Source of the DNA: Actinacidiphila yanglinensis
GTDB taxonomy: Bacteria; Actinomycetota; Actinomycetes; Streptomycetales; Streptomycetaceae
DNA length: 64,000 nucleotides
Direction of reading: 5' to 3'
Assembly: GCF_900107965.1 (NCBI RefSeq)
Contig: NZ_FNVU01000020.1
Coordinates: forward strand, 116,488-180,487
Shown here: piece by piece, positions 1-7,896 of the stretch
Numbering within the stretch: position 1 is the first letter of the stretch
How the letters are laid out: every line of letters begins with the position of its first letter
Translations under genes and position numbers: made by a program
The notes under the pieces: model-generated
What the model saw: only the letters and a program-made list of their open reading frames with translations
Told to the model about the DNA's origin: nothing
The model's database searches: none

Positions 1-622
1 CCCCGCCCAGCAACTGCGCGAACACGGCGGTGTCGGCGTTGAGGTAGTGCGCGCCGAGGGTGTGAAAGGCCGGGTTGCGGGACGTCGAGACGTGCACCAT
101 GGCCGGCACGTCGAGCTCGGTCATCGCCTCGTAGAGCGGGAACCAGTACGGGTCGGTGAGCGGCGGCGCGGACCAGTGCCCGCCGGACGGGTCGGGGTTG
201 AGGTTGCAGCCGACGAATCCCAACTCCTCGACGCAGCGGCGCAGTTCCGCCACGGCGTCGGTCAGCCGGCCGCCCGGGGTCTGCGGCAGCTGGCAGACGG
301 CGGCGAAGTGCCGGGGGAACAGGGCCGTCACGCGGTGCACGAGGTCGTTGCTCGCCGCCGCCCAGCCGCGGGCGGTGGCCGGGTCGGGCACGTGGTGCTC
401 CATCCCGGACGCCTTCGGCGAGAACAGCATCAGGTCACCGCCGCGCTCACGCAGCACCTTCAGCTGGTGCCGCTCCACGCTCTCGCGCAGCTGGTCGTCG
501 CTGATCGCGGCCGGCACCGGCAGCGGCAGCGAGGGGTCCGCCAGCCGCGCCGACTGCGCGTCCCGGAAGGCCTGGAGCTGCGGGGGAGCGGTCGTGTAGT
601 GGCCGTGGCAGTCGATGATCAC
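1..622 (-). CDS. ligJ: 4-oxalomesaconate hydratase, LigJ-like (3' end beyond window)
   Basis: Amidohydrolase-fold enzyme expected to hydrate 4-oxalomesaconate to 4-carboxy-4-hydroxy-2-oxoadipate (CHA), a late step of protocatechuate 4,5-cleavage and gallate pathways. The N-terminus reads VIIDCHGHYTTAPPQLQAF, with the HxH metal motif of the fold. Further in, NLNPDPSGGHW and ALGAHYLNADT-like segments (here TLGAHYLNADT) match what I remember of LigJ. About 207 residues are visible; LigJ is roughly 340, so the C-terminal third lies off the left edge. The GTG start (622-620) overlaps the stop of the upstream aldolase gene as GTGA, so the two are probably translationally coupled. A broader amidohydrolase_2 decarboxylase is the main alternative, but the pairing with a LigK-like aldolase favours LigJ. 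Confidence 0.82.
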   Translation of the reverse strand, partial: MIIDCHGHYTTAPPQLQAFRDAQSARLADPSLPLPVPAAISDDQLRESVERHQLKVLRERGGDLMLFSPKASGMEHHVPDPATARGWAAASNDLVHRVTALFPRHFAAVCQLPQTPGGRLTDAVAELRRCVEELGFVGCNLNPDPSGGHWSAPPLTDPYWFPLYEAMTELDVPAMVHVSTSRNPAFHTLGAHYLNADTAVFAQLLGG

Positions 623-1434
623 CGGGTCCGGCTCCCCGCTCGCGGGGACGCGCCCGCGGGGTCGGGTGAAGGAGTGGCCCCGGGGCGTGACGCGGGATCG
701 ACCGCTGAGGCGTCCGCCGCGCCGATGGCGGCATCGTCCGCGCGATCGGCGGCCGGCGCGGCGTCCCGATAGGTCAGCCCCTTGGCAGCGAGCCGGTCGC
801 GCATCCCATGCACGTCCAGGCCGAGTTCACCGGCCGCGTAGCGGGCCCGCAGTGCCGCCTCGCGCTCCTCGCGCGCGGCCGACGCCTCGCGCACCTGCTC
901 CGCGCGCTCGCGTGGTACCCGCACCACCCCGTCGTCGTCCGCCACCACGACATCACCGGGCCGGATCCACTGCCCCCCGCACACCACGGGCACGTTGACG
1001 TCGCCGAGCGTCTCCTTCACGGTGCCGAAGGCGCACGTGTGCCGGGCCCACACCGGGAAGCCCATCCCGCGCAGCTCCGCGACGTCGCGGCAGCCGGCGT
1101 CGATCACCAGCCCGCGCACCCCGCGGGCCGCGACCGCGGTGGCGAGCAGGTCGCCGAAGTAGCCGGCCTGCGAGGGCGAGGTGGGCGCGACCACCAGGAT
1201 GTCGCCCTCCCGGCACTGCTCGACCGCCACGTGCAGCATCCAGTTGTCGGCCGGCGGCACGCTCACCGTGACCGCCGTGCCGGCCACGCGGGCGCCGGAC
1301 CACACCGGGCGCAACTCGGGGGCGAGCAACCCGGTCCTGCCCTGCGCCTCGTGGACGGTGGCGACTCCGAACCCCGCCAGCCCCGCCACGGTCGCGGCGG
1401 CCGCGCGCGGCGGGTTCGTGACCACGACGCTCAT
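619..1434 (-). CDS. ligK: 4-carboxy-4-hydroxy-2-oxoadipate aldolase-like (RraA/LigK fold)
   Basis: RraA-like/class II aldolase of about 271 residues, predicted to split CHA into pyruvate and oxaloacetate, the step after the neighbouring LigJ-like hydratase. Visible family signatures are EGDILVVAP, the IDAGCRDV segment that carries the Arg-Asp pair used in metal/substrate binding, and a GD..VADDDGVV segment near residue 175. The last 40 or so residues are an Ala/Pro-rich extension beyond the usual fold end. ATG at 1434 overlaps the dehydrogenase stop as ATGA, and its own stop overlaps the LigJ start as GTGA. Other RraA-family activities (HMG aldolase, oxaloacetate decarboxylase, menaquinone methyltransferase-like) cannot be excluded from sequence; the gene context is the main support. 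Confidence 0.8.
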   Translation of the reverse strand: MSVVVTNPPRAAAATVAGLAGFGVATVHEAQGRTGLLAPELRPVWSGARVAGTAVTVSVPPADNWMLHVAVEQCREGDILVVAPTSPSQAGYFGDLLATAVAARGVRGLVIDAGCRDVAELRGMGFPVWARHTCAFGTVKETLGDVNVPVVCGGQWIRPGDVVVADDDGVVRVPRERAEQVREASAAREEREAALRARYAAGELGLDVHGMRDRLAAKGLTYRDAAPAADRADDAAIGAADASAVDPASRPGATPSPDPAGASPRAGSRTR

Positions 1435-2549
1435 GCGGCCACCTCCTGCGGGAGCAGCGAGACGTGCACGGCGTCGCCGCCGTACTCGCCGCCGACGGTG
1501 CGGATCGCCCGGTCGGTCTCGGCCAGCCCGAAGGTGTGGGTGCCGAGCCGCTCCAGCGGGAAGCGGCCCGACGCGAGCTGCTCCAGGGCGAGTTCGCAGC
1601 TGCGGTAGCTGTGGCCCCGGGCGCTCTTCACGCTGATCGACTTCTCGGTGATCTTCTTCAGCGGGAAGTCCGGGAACGCGGCGAGCTCGCCCTGCACCAC
1701 CATGGTGCCCTCGCGCCGCACGAGCGCGTCGACGCCGAGCAGCAGCGGCGCGGTGCCGGCGCCCGCGGTGCAGTCCAGCACCACGTCCACCCCCTTGCCC
1801 GCGGTCAGTTCGCGGATCCGCTCCAGCGGGTCCTCGCGGGTCACGTCGATCACCGCGTCGGCGCCGAGCTCCCGGGCCAGCGCCAGGCGTGCGGCGTCCC
1901 GCGTGGTCCCGGTGACGACGATCAGAGCGGCCCCGGCCTGCTTGCAGGCCACCACCTGCGACAGCCCCTGCTGGCCCGGGCCCTGGATCAGCACGGTGGA
2001 GGCGTAGCGGACGCCGGCGGTCACCAGGGCCCACTCGATGCCGTTGGACAACGGCGTGACCAGGCCCGCCAGTTCGGGCGACACCCCGTCGGGCACCCGG
2101 TGGACGACGGAGTTCCACGGCAGGTAGAGGTACTGCGCGAAACCACCCCACAGGCGGTACGGGTTGTCGGCCGAGGTGTAGCCGTAGCGCCGCGCGTCGG
2201 GGTTGGTGCGCCAGTCGGTCGCTTCGCAGTGCCGGTACTCGCCTGCGTGGCACCACGCGCAGCGGAAGCAGCCGACGTAGTGCTCGACGAAGACCCGGTC
2301 GCCCTCGCGCAGTCCCTTGCGCTCGGTGAACGCCCGGCCCGCGCGGGCGATGGTCCCGACGTTCTCGTGGCCCATGATCACCGGGTCGGCGAACGGGGGC
2401 TTGGCGTACATCTTCACGTCGGTGCCGCAGATCCCGGCCACCTCGACCCGCAGCAGCGCGCCGTCGTCGGGGATGTCCGGCATCGGGAACTCGCGCAGCT
2501 CGGTGGTGCCTGGCGCGGTTCTGACCGCTGCCAGTACCTGATCTGCCAT
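1431..2549 (-). CDS. Zinc-dependent medium-chain alcohol dehydrogenase
   Basis: MDR-family NAD(P)-dependent dehydrogenase, 372 residues. Catalytic zinc ligands are visible in GICGTD and GHENVG, and the structural zinc cysteines in CFRCAWCHAGEYRHC. A Rossmann glycine segment (GPGQQGLSQVV) lies mid-protein. The start at 2549 was preferred over an upstream in-frame ATG at 2603 because a GGAGAGG ribosome-binding site precedes it. It is first of a three-gene operon with the CHA aldolase and oxalomesaconate hydratase (4-bp overlap with the next gene), so it may oxidise a hydroxy or hemiacetal intermediate. This would be the position of LigC (CHMS dehydrogenase) in the known pathway, but LigC is a GFO/IDH-type enzyme, so the exact reaction is unassigned. 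Confidence 0.85.
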   Translation of the reverse strand: MADQVLAAVRTAPGTTELREFPMPDIPDDGALLRVEVAGICGTDVKMYAKPPFADPVIMGHENVGTIARAGRAFTERKGLREGDRVFVEHYVGCFRCAWCHAGEYRHCEATDWRTNPDARRYGYTSADNPYRLWGGFAQYLYLPWNSVVHRVPDGVSPELAGLVTPLSNGIEWALVTAGVRYASTVLIQGPGQQGLSQVVACKQAGAALIVVTGTTRDAARLALARELGADAVIDVTREDPLERIRELTAGKGVDVVLDCTAGAGTAPLLLGVDALVRREGTMVVQGELAAFPDFPLKKITEKSISVKSARGHSYRSCELALEQLASGRFPLERLGTHTFGLAETDRAIRTVGGEYGGDAVHVSLLPQEVAA

Positions 2550-2616
2550 GGGCCTCTCCTCGTCCGTGTGTCGTGGCGCCCGTCGCCCGGGGCGCGACGA
2601 CACTCTATGGCCTTAT

Positions 2617-2626
2617 GGACTGACCA
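2617..2626. promoter_or_regulatory. Putative GntR operator, copy 1
   Basis: GGACTGACCA, 8 of 10 matches to the motif GGTATGACCA that recurs in the intergenic regions of this cluster. It is preceded by CCTTAT, as two other copies are preceded by CCTTAG. It lies between the divergent dehydrogenase (start 2549) and decarboxylase-like gene (start 2644), so it could control both. Binding by the FCD-type GntR protein at 14744-15538 is inferred. Confidence 0.5.
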
Positions 2627-2643
2627 TGCTACCTTTCCATGCC

Positions 2644-3591
2644 ATGGCCGTACCCACGCTGACGACAGTGACCCGCACCCAGGGCGCCAACGCCTCGCTC
2701 AAGGACGGAACCGTGCGCCCGCACGGCTTCACGCTGGACTTCGAGGAGGTGCCCGTCCTCGTGCACGCCTTCCGCCGGATGGTGCGCGGGCTGGAGTTCG
2801 ACGTCAGCGAGATGGCGCTGACCACCTACCTCGTGGCCAAGGCGCACGGCGCGCGCTTCACCGCGCTGCCCGCGTTCCTGGTCCGCGGCTTCCACCACGG
2901 CGCGATCCTGTACGACCCGGAGTCCGGCATCAGCGGCCCGAAGGACCTGGAAGGACGCCGGGTCGGGGTCAACCGCGGCTACACCGTGACCACCGGGGTG
3001 TGGGCGCGCGCCGTGCTCGACCAGGAGCACGGCGTCGACCTCGACCGTGTGACGTGGGTGCTCTCCGGTGACGAGCACGTCCCCGACTACCGGCCGCCGT
3101 CGAACGTCGTGCCCATGCCGGAGGGCGGCTCGCTGGAGGAGATGGTGCTCAGCGGCGAACTCGCCGCCGTCATCGGCCTCGACGCGCGCAGCGCCCGGCT
3201 CAAGCCGCTGATTTCCGACCCGCAGCAGGCCGCGATGGCCGCGCTGGCCGAGCGCGGCACCTATCCGATCAACCACCTGGTGGTGGTCAGGGACGACCTG
3301 CTGCGCGAGTTCCCGCGGCTGGGCGCCGAGGTGTTCGGCGCGTTCGCCCGCGCCAAGCAGGCGTACGTCGAGCGGCTGGGGAACGGTGCGATCGCCAGGC
3401 CCACCCCGGCCGACCTGGTCCACCTCCGGGTGATGGAGGCGACCGGCCGCGACCCGCTGCCCTACGGGCTGGCGCCCAACCGGCTCGTGCTGGAGGAGCT
3501 GATGGAGCACGCGGTGCGCCAGCACATCCTCGACGCACCGCTGCCGCTGGAGGCGCTGTTCGCCGACGGCACCCGCGACCTGACCGCCTGA
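2644..3591 (+). CDS. 4,5-dihydroxyphthalate decarboxylase-like protein
   Basis: About 315 residues with the periplasmic-binding-protein-like fold used by 4,5-dihydroxyphthalate decarboxylases (Pht5 type). Family-like segments include VRPHGFTLDF near the start, FDVSEMALTTYL, FHHGAILYDPESGI, GRRVGVNRGYTVTTGVWARAVL and the late segment DPLPYGLAPNR. No signal peptide or lipobox is present, which argues for a cytoplasmic enzyme rather than a transport receptor. The start at 2644 was chosen where homology begins; an in-frame ATG at 2626 is possible. It is divergent from the lower-pathway operon and followed 9 bp later by the RpiB-like gene. With the Rieske oxygenase at 6560-7846 it suggests a phthalate-like ring being hydroxylated and then decarboxylated; the true substrate is not known. 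Confidence 0.72.
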   Translation: MAVPTLTTVTRTQGANASLKDGTVRPHGFTLDFEEVPVLVHAFRRMVRGLEFDVSEMALTTYLVAKAHGARFTALPAFLVRGFHHGAILYDPESGISGPKDLEGRRVGVNRGYTVTTGVWARAVLDQEHGVDLDRVTWVLSGDEHVPDYRPPSNVVPMPEGGSLEEMVLSGELAAVIGLDARSARLKPLISDPQQAAMAALAERGTYPINHLVVVRDDLLREFPRLGAEVFGAFARAKQAYVERLGNGAIARPTPADLVHLRVMEATGRDPLPYGLAPNRLVLEELMEHAVRQHILDAPLPLEALFADGTRDLTA

Positions 3592-3600
3592 GGAGACGCC

Positions 3601-4056
3601 GTGCTGATCGCGCTGGCCGCCGACCACAACGGCGTCGAGCTGAAGTCCTGGCTGTGCGGGTGGCTGACCGCGCAGGGCCACACACCCGACGACCGCGGGG
3701 CCTACGACGGCGTCCCGCACACCGACTACCCGCCGCTGTGCGCGGACGTGTGCCTCCAGGTCGTGCACGGCGCCGCGGCGCGCGGCGTCGTGCTGGGCGG
3801 CAGCGGGCTCGGTGAGTCCATCGCCTGCAACAAGATCCGCGGCATCCGCGCCGGGCTGTGCCACGACGTGCGCAGCGCGCGCATCTCACGCGCCAACAAC
3901 GACTCGAACGTCCTGGTGCTCGCTGCCAAGGTGCTGTCCCCGCGCGCGGCCGAGCAGATCGTCGCGGCCTGGCTGGAGACGCCGTTCAAGGGCGGCGAGC
4001 ACCGGCGCCGGCTGGACCAGATCGCGGCGCTGGAGCGGGGCGCACCGCTTCCGTGA
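3601..4056 (+). CDS. RpiB/LacAB-family isomerase, divergent
   Basis: 151-residue protein of the ribose-5-phosphate isomerase B / LacAB family. AADHNGVELK at the N-terminus and GGSGLGESIACNKIRGIRAG around residues 66-85 are the family signatures. As in the actinobacterial RpiB I recall, Gly replaces the E. coli catalytic Cys and Glu72 is the likely base. GTG start at 3601 follows a GAGGAG site and the previous gene's stop by 9 bp, so the two are one operon. Its place in an aromatic-acid cluster, rather than beside pentose-phosphate genes, suggests an aldose/ketose- or keto/enol-type isomerisation of a ring-cleavage product, perhaps the oxalomesaconate tautomerisation for which no LigU-like gene is visible. 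That role is inference. Confidence 0.8.
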   Translation: MLIALAADHNGVELKSWLCGWLTAQGHTPDDRGAYDGVPHTDYPPLCADVCLQVVHGAAARGVVLGGSGLGESIACNKIRGIRAGLCHDVRSARISRANNDSNVLVLAAKVLSPRAAEQIVAAWLETPFKGGEHRRRLDQIAALERGAPLP

Positions 4057-4181
4057 GGGCACTGCTTCCGTGAGGGCATCGCGGCCGGCCCGGGCGCACA
4101 CGCGCTTCGGGTCGGCCCACGGCGCCGTGCGCGAGGCGCGACGGCGGAAACCGCGCGGCCCCATGGGCGCGGCGCGGCGGG

Positions 4182-5030
4182 TCACGCCGTCGCCAGGAAC
4201 TCCAACACGCGGCTGGGCGCGGTGTGTTCGGTCTGGTCGGCGACCGGCACGTCCCAGAACTCCGCCCGGGGCAGGCACTCCTGGAGGTAGCGCGCCGCGG
4301 ACGGCGCGTGCGACTCGTCCTGGCCGGGCACGATCAGCGCGGGCACGTCCAGCGCCAGCAGGTCCTCCGGCTCCGGTCCCGGCACCGTGTCCCGGTCGAA
4401 CAGCAGCCGGGCGGTCCCGCCGGCCGCGAGCCGGTAGCGGTCCGGGGCCATCGCGGCGTAGCGCGTGGCGAAGGCGGCGTCCTGGCGCAGCACGCTCGCC
4501 CACGGACCCACCCGCGGATCGGCGGAGAAACCCGCGTCGGTGCCCGCCGCGAGTTCCGCGACCCGCGCCAGCCCGTGCTCGTCGGCGTACGCCAGATGCG
4601 TCACGAAGCGCGCGTGCTGCTTCATGCGGTACTTCACCCCGCCCGCCGGGGAGTACAGCACCATGCCGAGCACCCGCTCGGGGTGCGCCACCGCGACCGC
4701 GGCCACCGTCGAGCAGCCGACGCACCCGCCCATCAAGTACGCCTGTCCGATGCCCAGATGGTCCAGCAGCCCGACGCCCTGCCGGACGTAGTCCGACCAG
4801 CCGATCCGTTCCACCCGCCCGCCGGACCGGCCCGACTCCCGCCGGTCGAAGGTGATGCAGGTGTACGCGGCGGCCAACTGCTCCAGCAGCCGCAGCCGCC
4901 GGTAGACGCCGACCGTCCGCCAGCTCTCCAGGGTCGAATCGAAGCCGCCGGGCGAGAACATCAGCAGCGGCGGCCCCGAACCGGCCGTCTCGTAGCGGGT
5001 GGTGATCCCGTCGATCACAACGGTGGGCAT
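4182..5030 (-). CDS. Alpha/beta hydrolase with Cys at the nucleophile elbow
   Basis: 282-residue alpha/beta hydrolase. The oxyanion region is MFSPGGFDST and the nucleophile elbow is GGCVG at 101-105, so Cys103 takes the place of the usual Ser (Cys106-Ser107 follow closely). A likely acid (Asp in PGQDESH) and His (in DQTEHTAP) complete a triad. Cys nucleophiles are known in dienelactone hydrolases, which act in aromatic catabolism, so a lactone or C-C cleavage product is a plausible substrate. Start 5030 has a GGAG site; an in-frame ATG at 5045 is less good. It is the last gene of the leftward ferredoxin-Rieske operon. In the 125 bp before the convergent neighbour (4057-4181) I see nothing definite. 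Confidence 0.8.
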   Translation of the reverse strand: MPTVVIDGITTRYETAGSGPPLLMFSPGGFDSTLESWRTVGVYRRLRLLEQLAAAYTCITFDRRESGRSGGRVERIGWSDYVRQGVGLLDHLGIGQAYLMGGCVGCSTVAAVAVAHPERVLGMVLYSPAGGVKYRMKQHARFVTHLAYADEHGLARVAELAAGTDAGFSADPRVGPWASVLRQDAAFATRYAAMAPDRYRLAAGGTARLLFDRDTVPGPEPEDLLALDVPALIVPGQDESHAPSAARYLQECLPRAEFWDVPVADQTEHTAPSRVLEFLATA

Positions 5031-5118
5031 GGGCGCTCCTCGCATCGGGCGCCGGCGGCGCGGCGCGGGGGACCGGCGGTACGGCGCCGGCAGGGCGGGT
5101 GGTAGAGGTGACGGACCG

Positions 5119-5955
5119 TCAATTTGCCGTCGATGGAACGGGGATGCCGCCGGCGATCTGCCGGGCGGCCCGCACGTCCTCGGCGTACGCGCTGACCGCG
5201 TCGTGGGTGACCCGGGCGACGTTGGCGTAGGTGGGCGGCGGGTCGTCCAGCGCCGAGGCCGCGTAGCCGATCGCCGCGTGCGCCATCCGCATCCGGCCGT
5301 CGAGCCACGGGCCGCCGCCGAAGCCGCCGAGGACCGGCACCGGGACCGCCGCGGCCACCGCCGCGCCCACCACCGGGCCGGAGTTGGTGAAGTTCAGCAG
5401 GACCGCGCCGGCCTCCACCAGCCGCCTGGCCTCCTCGACCATGGCGTCCTTCATCTCCACCGGCACCTGGTCGGAGGGGGAGGGCACCGCGCGGTACTCC
5501 ACGCCGTAGCGCAGCGCGGTCTGCGGGGTGATGCCGAACTGCGCGAAGACCGGGATGCCGGCGGCGCTGACCGCGGCCACGGCGTCGAGATGGTCGCCCG
5601 CGCCGTCCAGCTTGACCATGTCGACGCCCGCCTCCTTGACGAAGCGGATCGCGGCCGCGAGCGCGCCGGCGGTGCCCTCCTGGAGCGGGCCGAACGGAAA
5701 GTCGACGCTGACCAGGGCGCGTTGGACCCCGCGCCGGACGGCCCGGGCCACCACCACCATCTCGTCCATCGTGACCTCGAACGGATTGGTGTGCCCCCAC
5801 AGGTTCACCCCGACCGTGTCGCCCACCGACACCAGGTCCACGCCCGCGCGGTCGACGATCCGGGCGATCTGGTAGTCCCAGGCCACCACTCCGACGATCT
5901 TCCGGCCGGCGTCCTTCATCCGCTGCAGGGCCTGCGGACTGATCTTCTCTGACAT
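5119..5955 (-). CDS. PanB-like (ketopantoate hydroxymethyltransferase family) protein, catalytic Glu absent
   Basis: 278-residue TIM-barrel protein of the PanB family. Metal-ligand positions are kept in form: VGD (Asp46), SVD (Asp85) and KLD (Asp117, usually Glu). GITPQTA resembles GLTPQS of PanB. The segment that carries the catalytic Glu in true PanB (ALVLE) here reads VLLNF, with Asn188 at that place. The protein therefore probably does not make ketopantoate and may do another aldol-type or C-C reaction on a keto acid. It lies in the leftward operon after the Rieske oxygenase and an unknown protein, with 88-96 bp spacers. The substitution was judged by eye against remembered family motifs, not by alignment. 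Confidence 0.75.
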   Translation of the reverse strand: MSEKISPQALQRMKDAGRKIVGVVAWDYQIARIVDRAGVDLVSVGDTVGVNLWGHTNPFEVTMDEMVVVARAVRRGVQRALVSVDFPFGPLQEGTAGALAAAIRFVKEAGVDMVKLDGAGDHLDAVAAVSAAGIPVFAQFGITPQTALRYGVEYRAVPSPSDQVPVEMKDAMVEEARRLVEAGAVLLNFTNSGPVVGAAVAAAVPVPVLGGFGGGPWLDGRMRMAHAAIGYAASALDDPPPTYANVARVTHDAVSAYAEDVRAARQIAGGIPVPSTAN

Positions 5956-6051
5956 CGTGCGTCCGTTCCTCCGGTTCCGAGTTGCCGGTGCTGCGGCAGG
6001 TGGGGTACGGGCGGGCGGCCGGCATCGCGGGGCCGCCCGCCCGCACCCCGG

Positions 6052-6558
6052 CTACACCCGCAGCGCCGTGAGCAGTTCGACCACGTCGGCCTCGTCGGCG
6101 GACAGCAGCAGCACCCGGGCGTAGGGCCGCAGCGCCGCCACCGCCTCGTCGGCCTCGAAGCCGTCGCCGAGCACCACCCCCGCGGTGGTCACCGCGCGGG
6201 CCCCGCACGCGGCGCCGATCGCGGCGGCCTGCCGGCTCCCGGCGTCCCCGGCGGCGAGCACGACCACCACGTCGGTGCCGGCCAGCACCTCCCGCAGGGC
6301 GACCGGCGGCACGCCGTCCAGCCCGAACAGCGCCAGCGCCTCGGGCGGCCGGCCCTCGGCCGCCTCGCCGCAGGCGTAGAAGCGGGCCGCGGCCCAACTC
6401 CGCGCGGCCACCCGCCGGGCGACCGCCTCCGCGGCCCGGTCCAGCGCGATCACCCGGGCGTTCCTGGCCGGCGCGATCGGGCGGGTGATCCGGAAGCGGG
6501 ACTCCGCCGCCGAGGCCGCCCGTGCCGATTGGCTCAAAGACATGACCGGTACCGCCAT
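6052..6558 (-). CDS. Hypothetical protein, Rossmann-like
   Basis: 168 residues, not recognised. The middle has alternating hydrophobic strands and Gly/Ala-rich turns (VVVVLAAGDAGSRQAAAI, AVTTAGVVLGDG) that look like a small nucleotide-binding or Rossmann-like fold, with neither a clear catalytic motif nor a membrane segment. It begins 1 nt after the stop of the Rieske oxygenase gene (TGA-C-ATG), so it is almost surely co-translated with it; a second in-frame ATG at 6543 is possible. Tight coupling suggests an accessory or partner role for the oxygenase or the PanB-like protein that follows. It could also be a degenerate dehydrogenase domain. Confidence 0.65.
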   Translation of the reverse strand: MAVPVMSLSQSARAASAAESRFRITRPIAPARNARVIALDRAAEAVARRVAARSWAAARFYACGEAAEGRPPEALALFGLDGVPPVALREVLAGTDVVVVLAAGDAGSRQAAAIGAACGARAVTTAGVVLGDGFEADEAVAALRPYARVLLLSADEADVVELLTALRV

Positions 6559-6559
6559 G

Positions 6560-7846
6560 TCACACCGACGACTGCGCGACGCCCGGCGTGACCGTCACCG
6601 CGTCCCGGCAGGAGTCGAGGAACGACTCGGCCTGCGGCAGCACCACCGCCGCCGACCGCACCCGGTGGTGCACCGGGTCCACGCCCGGCGGGCGGACCCC
6701 CTCGTCCCGCAGCGCGATCGCCGCCTTGCGCAGCTTCTGCCGCGCCTTGATGATCCCGCTGTCGGCGGGCACCAGCCGCTCCTTGGTGCGGTCGACGATC
6801 GGACCCATGCTCTCCTGGAGCGACGCGTCCTGCATCGCGATGCCGGCCACGCCCGAGTACGTGTCGCCGCGCTTCTGGGCCTCGCGGTCGATCAGGTAGT
6901 CGTTGTCCATGTTCGCGGCCGGGCGGTAGGTGCCGGGGATGTTCCTGCTGTGCACGCCGTGCCCGTCGACCATCGCCTGCCGCTCCTGGTCGGTCAGCGC
7001 GCGCACCGGGTGGTAGTCGAAGGAGTACGTCCAGCAGTTCTCGTCGTCGATCGGCACCCAGAAGTGGCCGTGCACCGGGTGGTCCCCGCGCGGCGGCACC
7101 ATCGTGAACGCCGGCATCACCCACGGCGTGATCCGCCAGTAGTAGGTGCCGGGTTCGGCGTTGCGGCGGGCACCGACGAACAGCCCGCCCTCGCTGTCGG
7201 CCACCTCGAAGAAGGGCTTGGTGTCCTTCATGTTGTACTCGTTGCCCTTGGCGCCCTTGAACAACGGATCGGTCTTCAGGCCACCGGAGTGCAGGAACGT
7301 CACGTGACTGGAGTCGATGCCGCCCTCGAACGCCTGCAGCCAGTTCGACTGCTGCCACCGCTTGGAGGTGTACGTCTGCTCCGGCGGCACCTGCACGAAC
7401 TCGAACTCCGGCAGCGGCGGCTGCTCGGCGGCGTCCCCCATGTACGTCCACAGCAGGTCGCCGACCTTCACCAGCGGGTACGCGGTCAGCTGCACGTTCT
7501 GGCAGAAGCTGCTGTTGTCGGCCTCGGAGGGCACCTCGACGCACTGGCCGGTCACGTCGTACTTCCAGCCGTGGTACGGACAGCGCAGGCCCGAGCCCTC
7601 GTTGCGGCCGAACCACAGCGACGCGCCGCGGTGCGCGCAGAACTCGTCGACCAGCCCGTAACGTCCCTCGCTGTCGCGGAAGGCGACCATGCGCTCCGAG
7701 AGCAGCTTCACCCGGACCGGCGGCGAGTCGTTCTCCGGGAGCTCCTCGGCGAGCAGCGCGGGTATCCAGTACTGCCGGAACAGCTCGCCCATCGGGGTTC
7801 CGGGGCCGGTCTGGGTCAGCAGCTCATTGATGTCTCGTCTAAGCAC
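6560..7846 (-). CDS. Rieske oxygenase, phthalate 4,5-dioxygenase-like large subunit
   Basis: 428-residue ring-hydroxylating oxygenase. The Rieske 2Fe-2S site is Cys70-x-His72 (CAHRG) and Cys89-x2-His92 (CPYHGW). The mononuclear iron site lies in NWLQAFEGGIDSSHVTFLH, giving His181 and His186 and a bridging Asp178. Overall length and the WLQAFEGGIDSSH form fit the phthalate-4,5-dioxygenase group, which needs no small subunit, and none is present. Electrons would come from the ferredoxin encoded 50 bp upstream and the reductase at 11507-12793. ATG at 7846 begins the gene; a hypothetical gene starts 1 nt after its stop. O-demethylase-type substrates are also found in this group, so the substrate is not fixed by sequence. 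Confidence 0.88.
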   Translation of the reverse strand: MLRRDINELLTQTGPGTPMGELFRQYWIPALLAEELPENDSPPVRVKLLSERMVAFRDSEGRYGLVDEFCAHRGASLWFGRNEGSGLRCPYHGWKYDVTGQCVEVPSEADNSSFCQNVQLTAYPLVKVGDLLWTYMGDAAEQPPLPEFEFVQVPPEQTYTSKRWQQSNWLQAFEGGIDSSHVTFLHSGGLKTDPLFKGAKGNEYNMKDTKPFFEVADSEGGLFVGARRNAEPGTYYWRITPWVMPAFTMVPPRGDHPVHGHFWVPIDDENCWTYSFDYHPVRALTDQERQAMVDGHGVHSRNIPGTYRPAANMDNDYLIDREAQKRGDTYSGVAGIAMQDASLQESMGPIVDRTKERLVPADSGIIKARQKLRKAAIALRDEGVRPPGVDPVHHRVRSAAVVLPQAESFLDSCRDAVTVTPGVAQSSV

Positions 7847-7896
7847 GGCCGTTTCCCTTTCACATGATGCCTGTCACCGCACGCGCGTCGCGGAGG

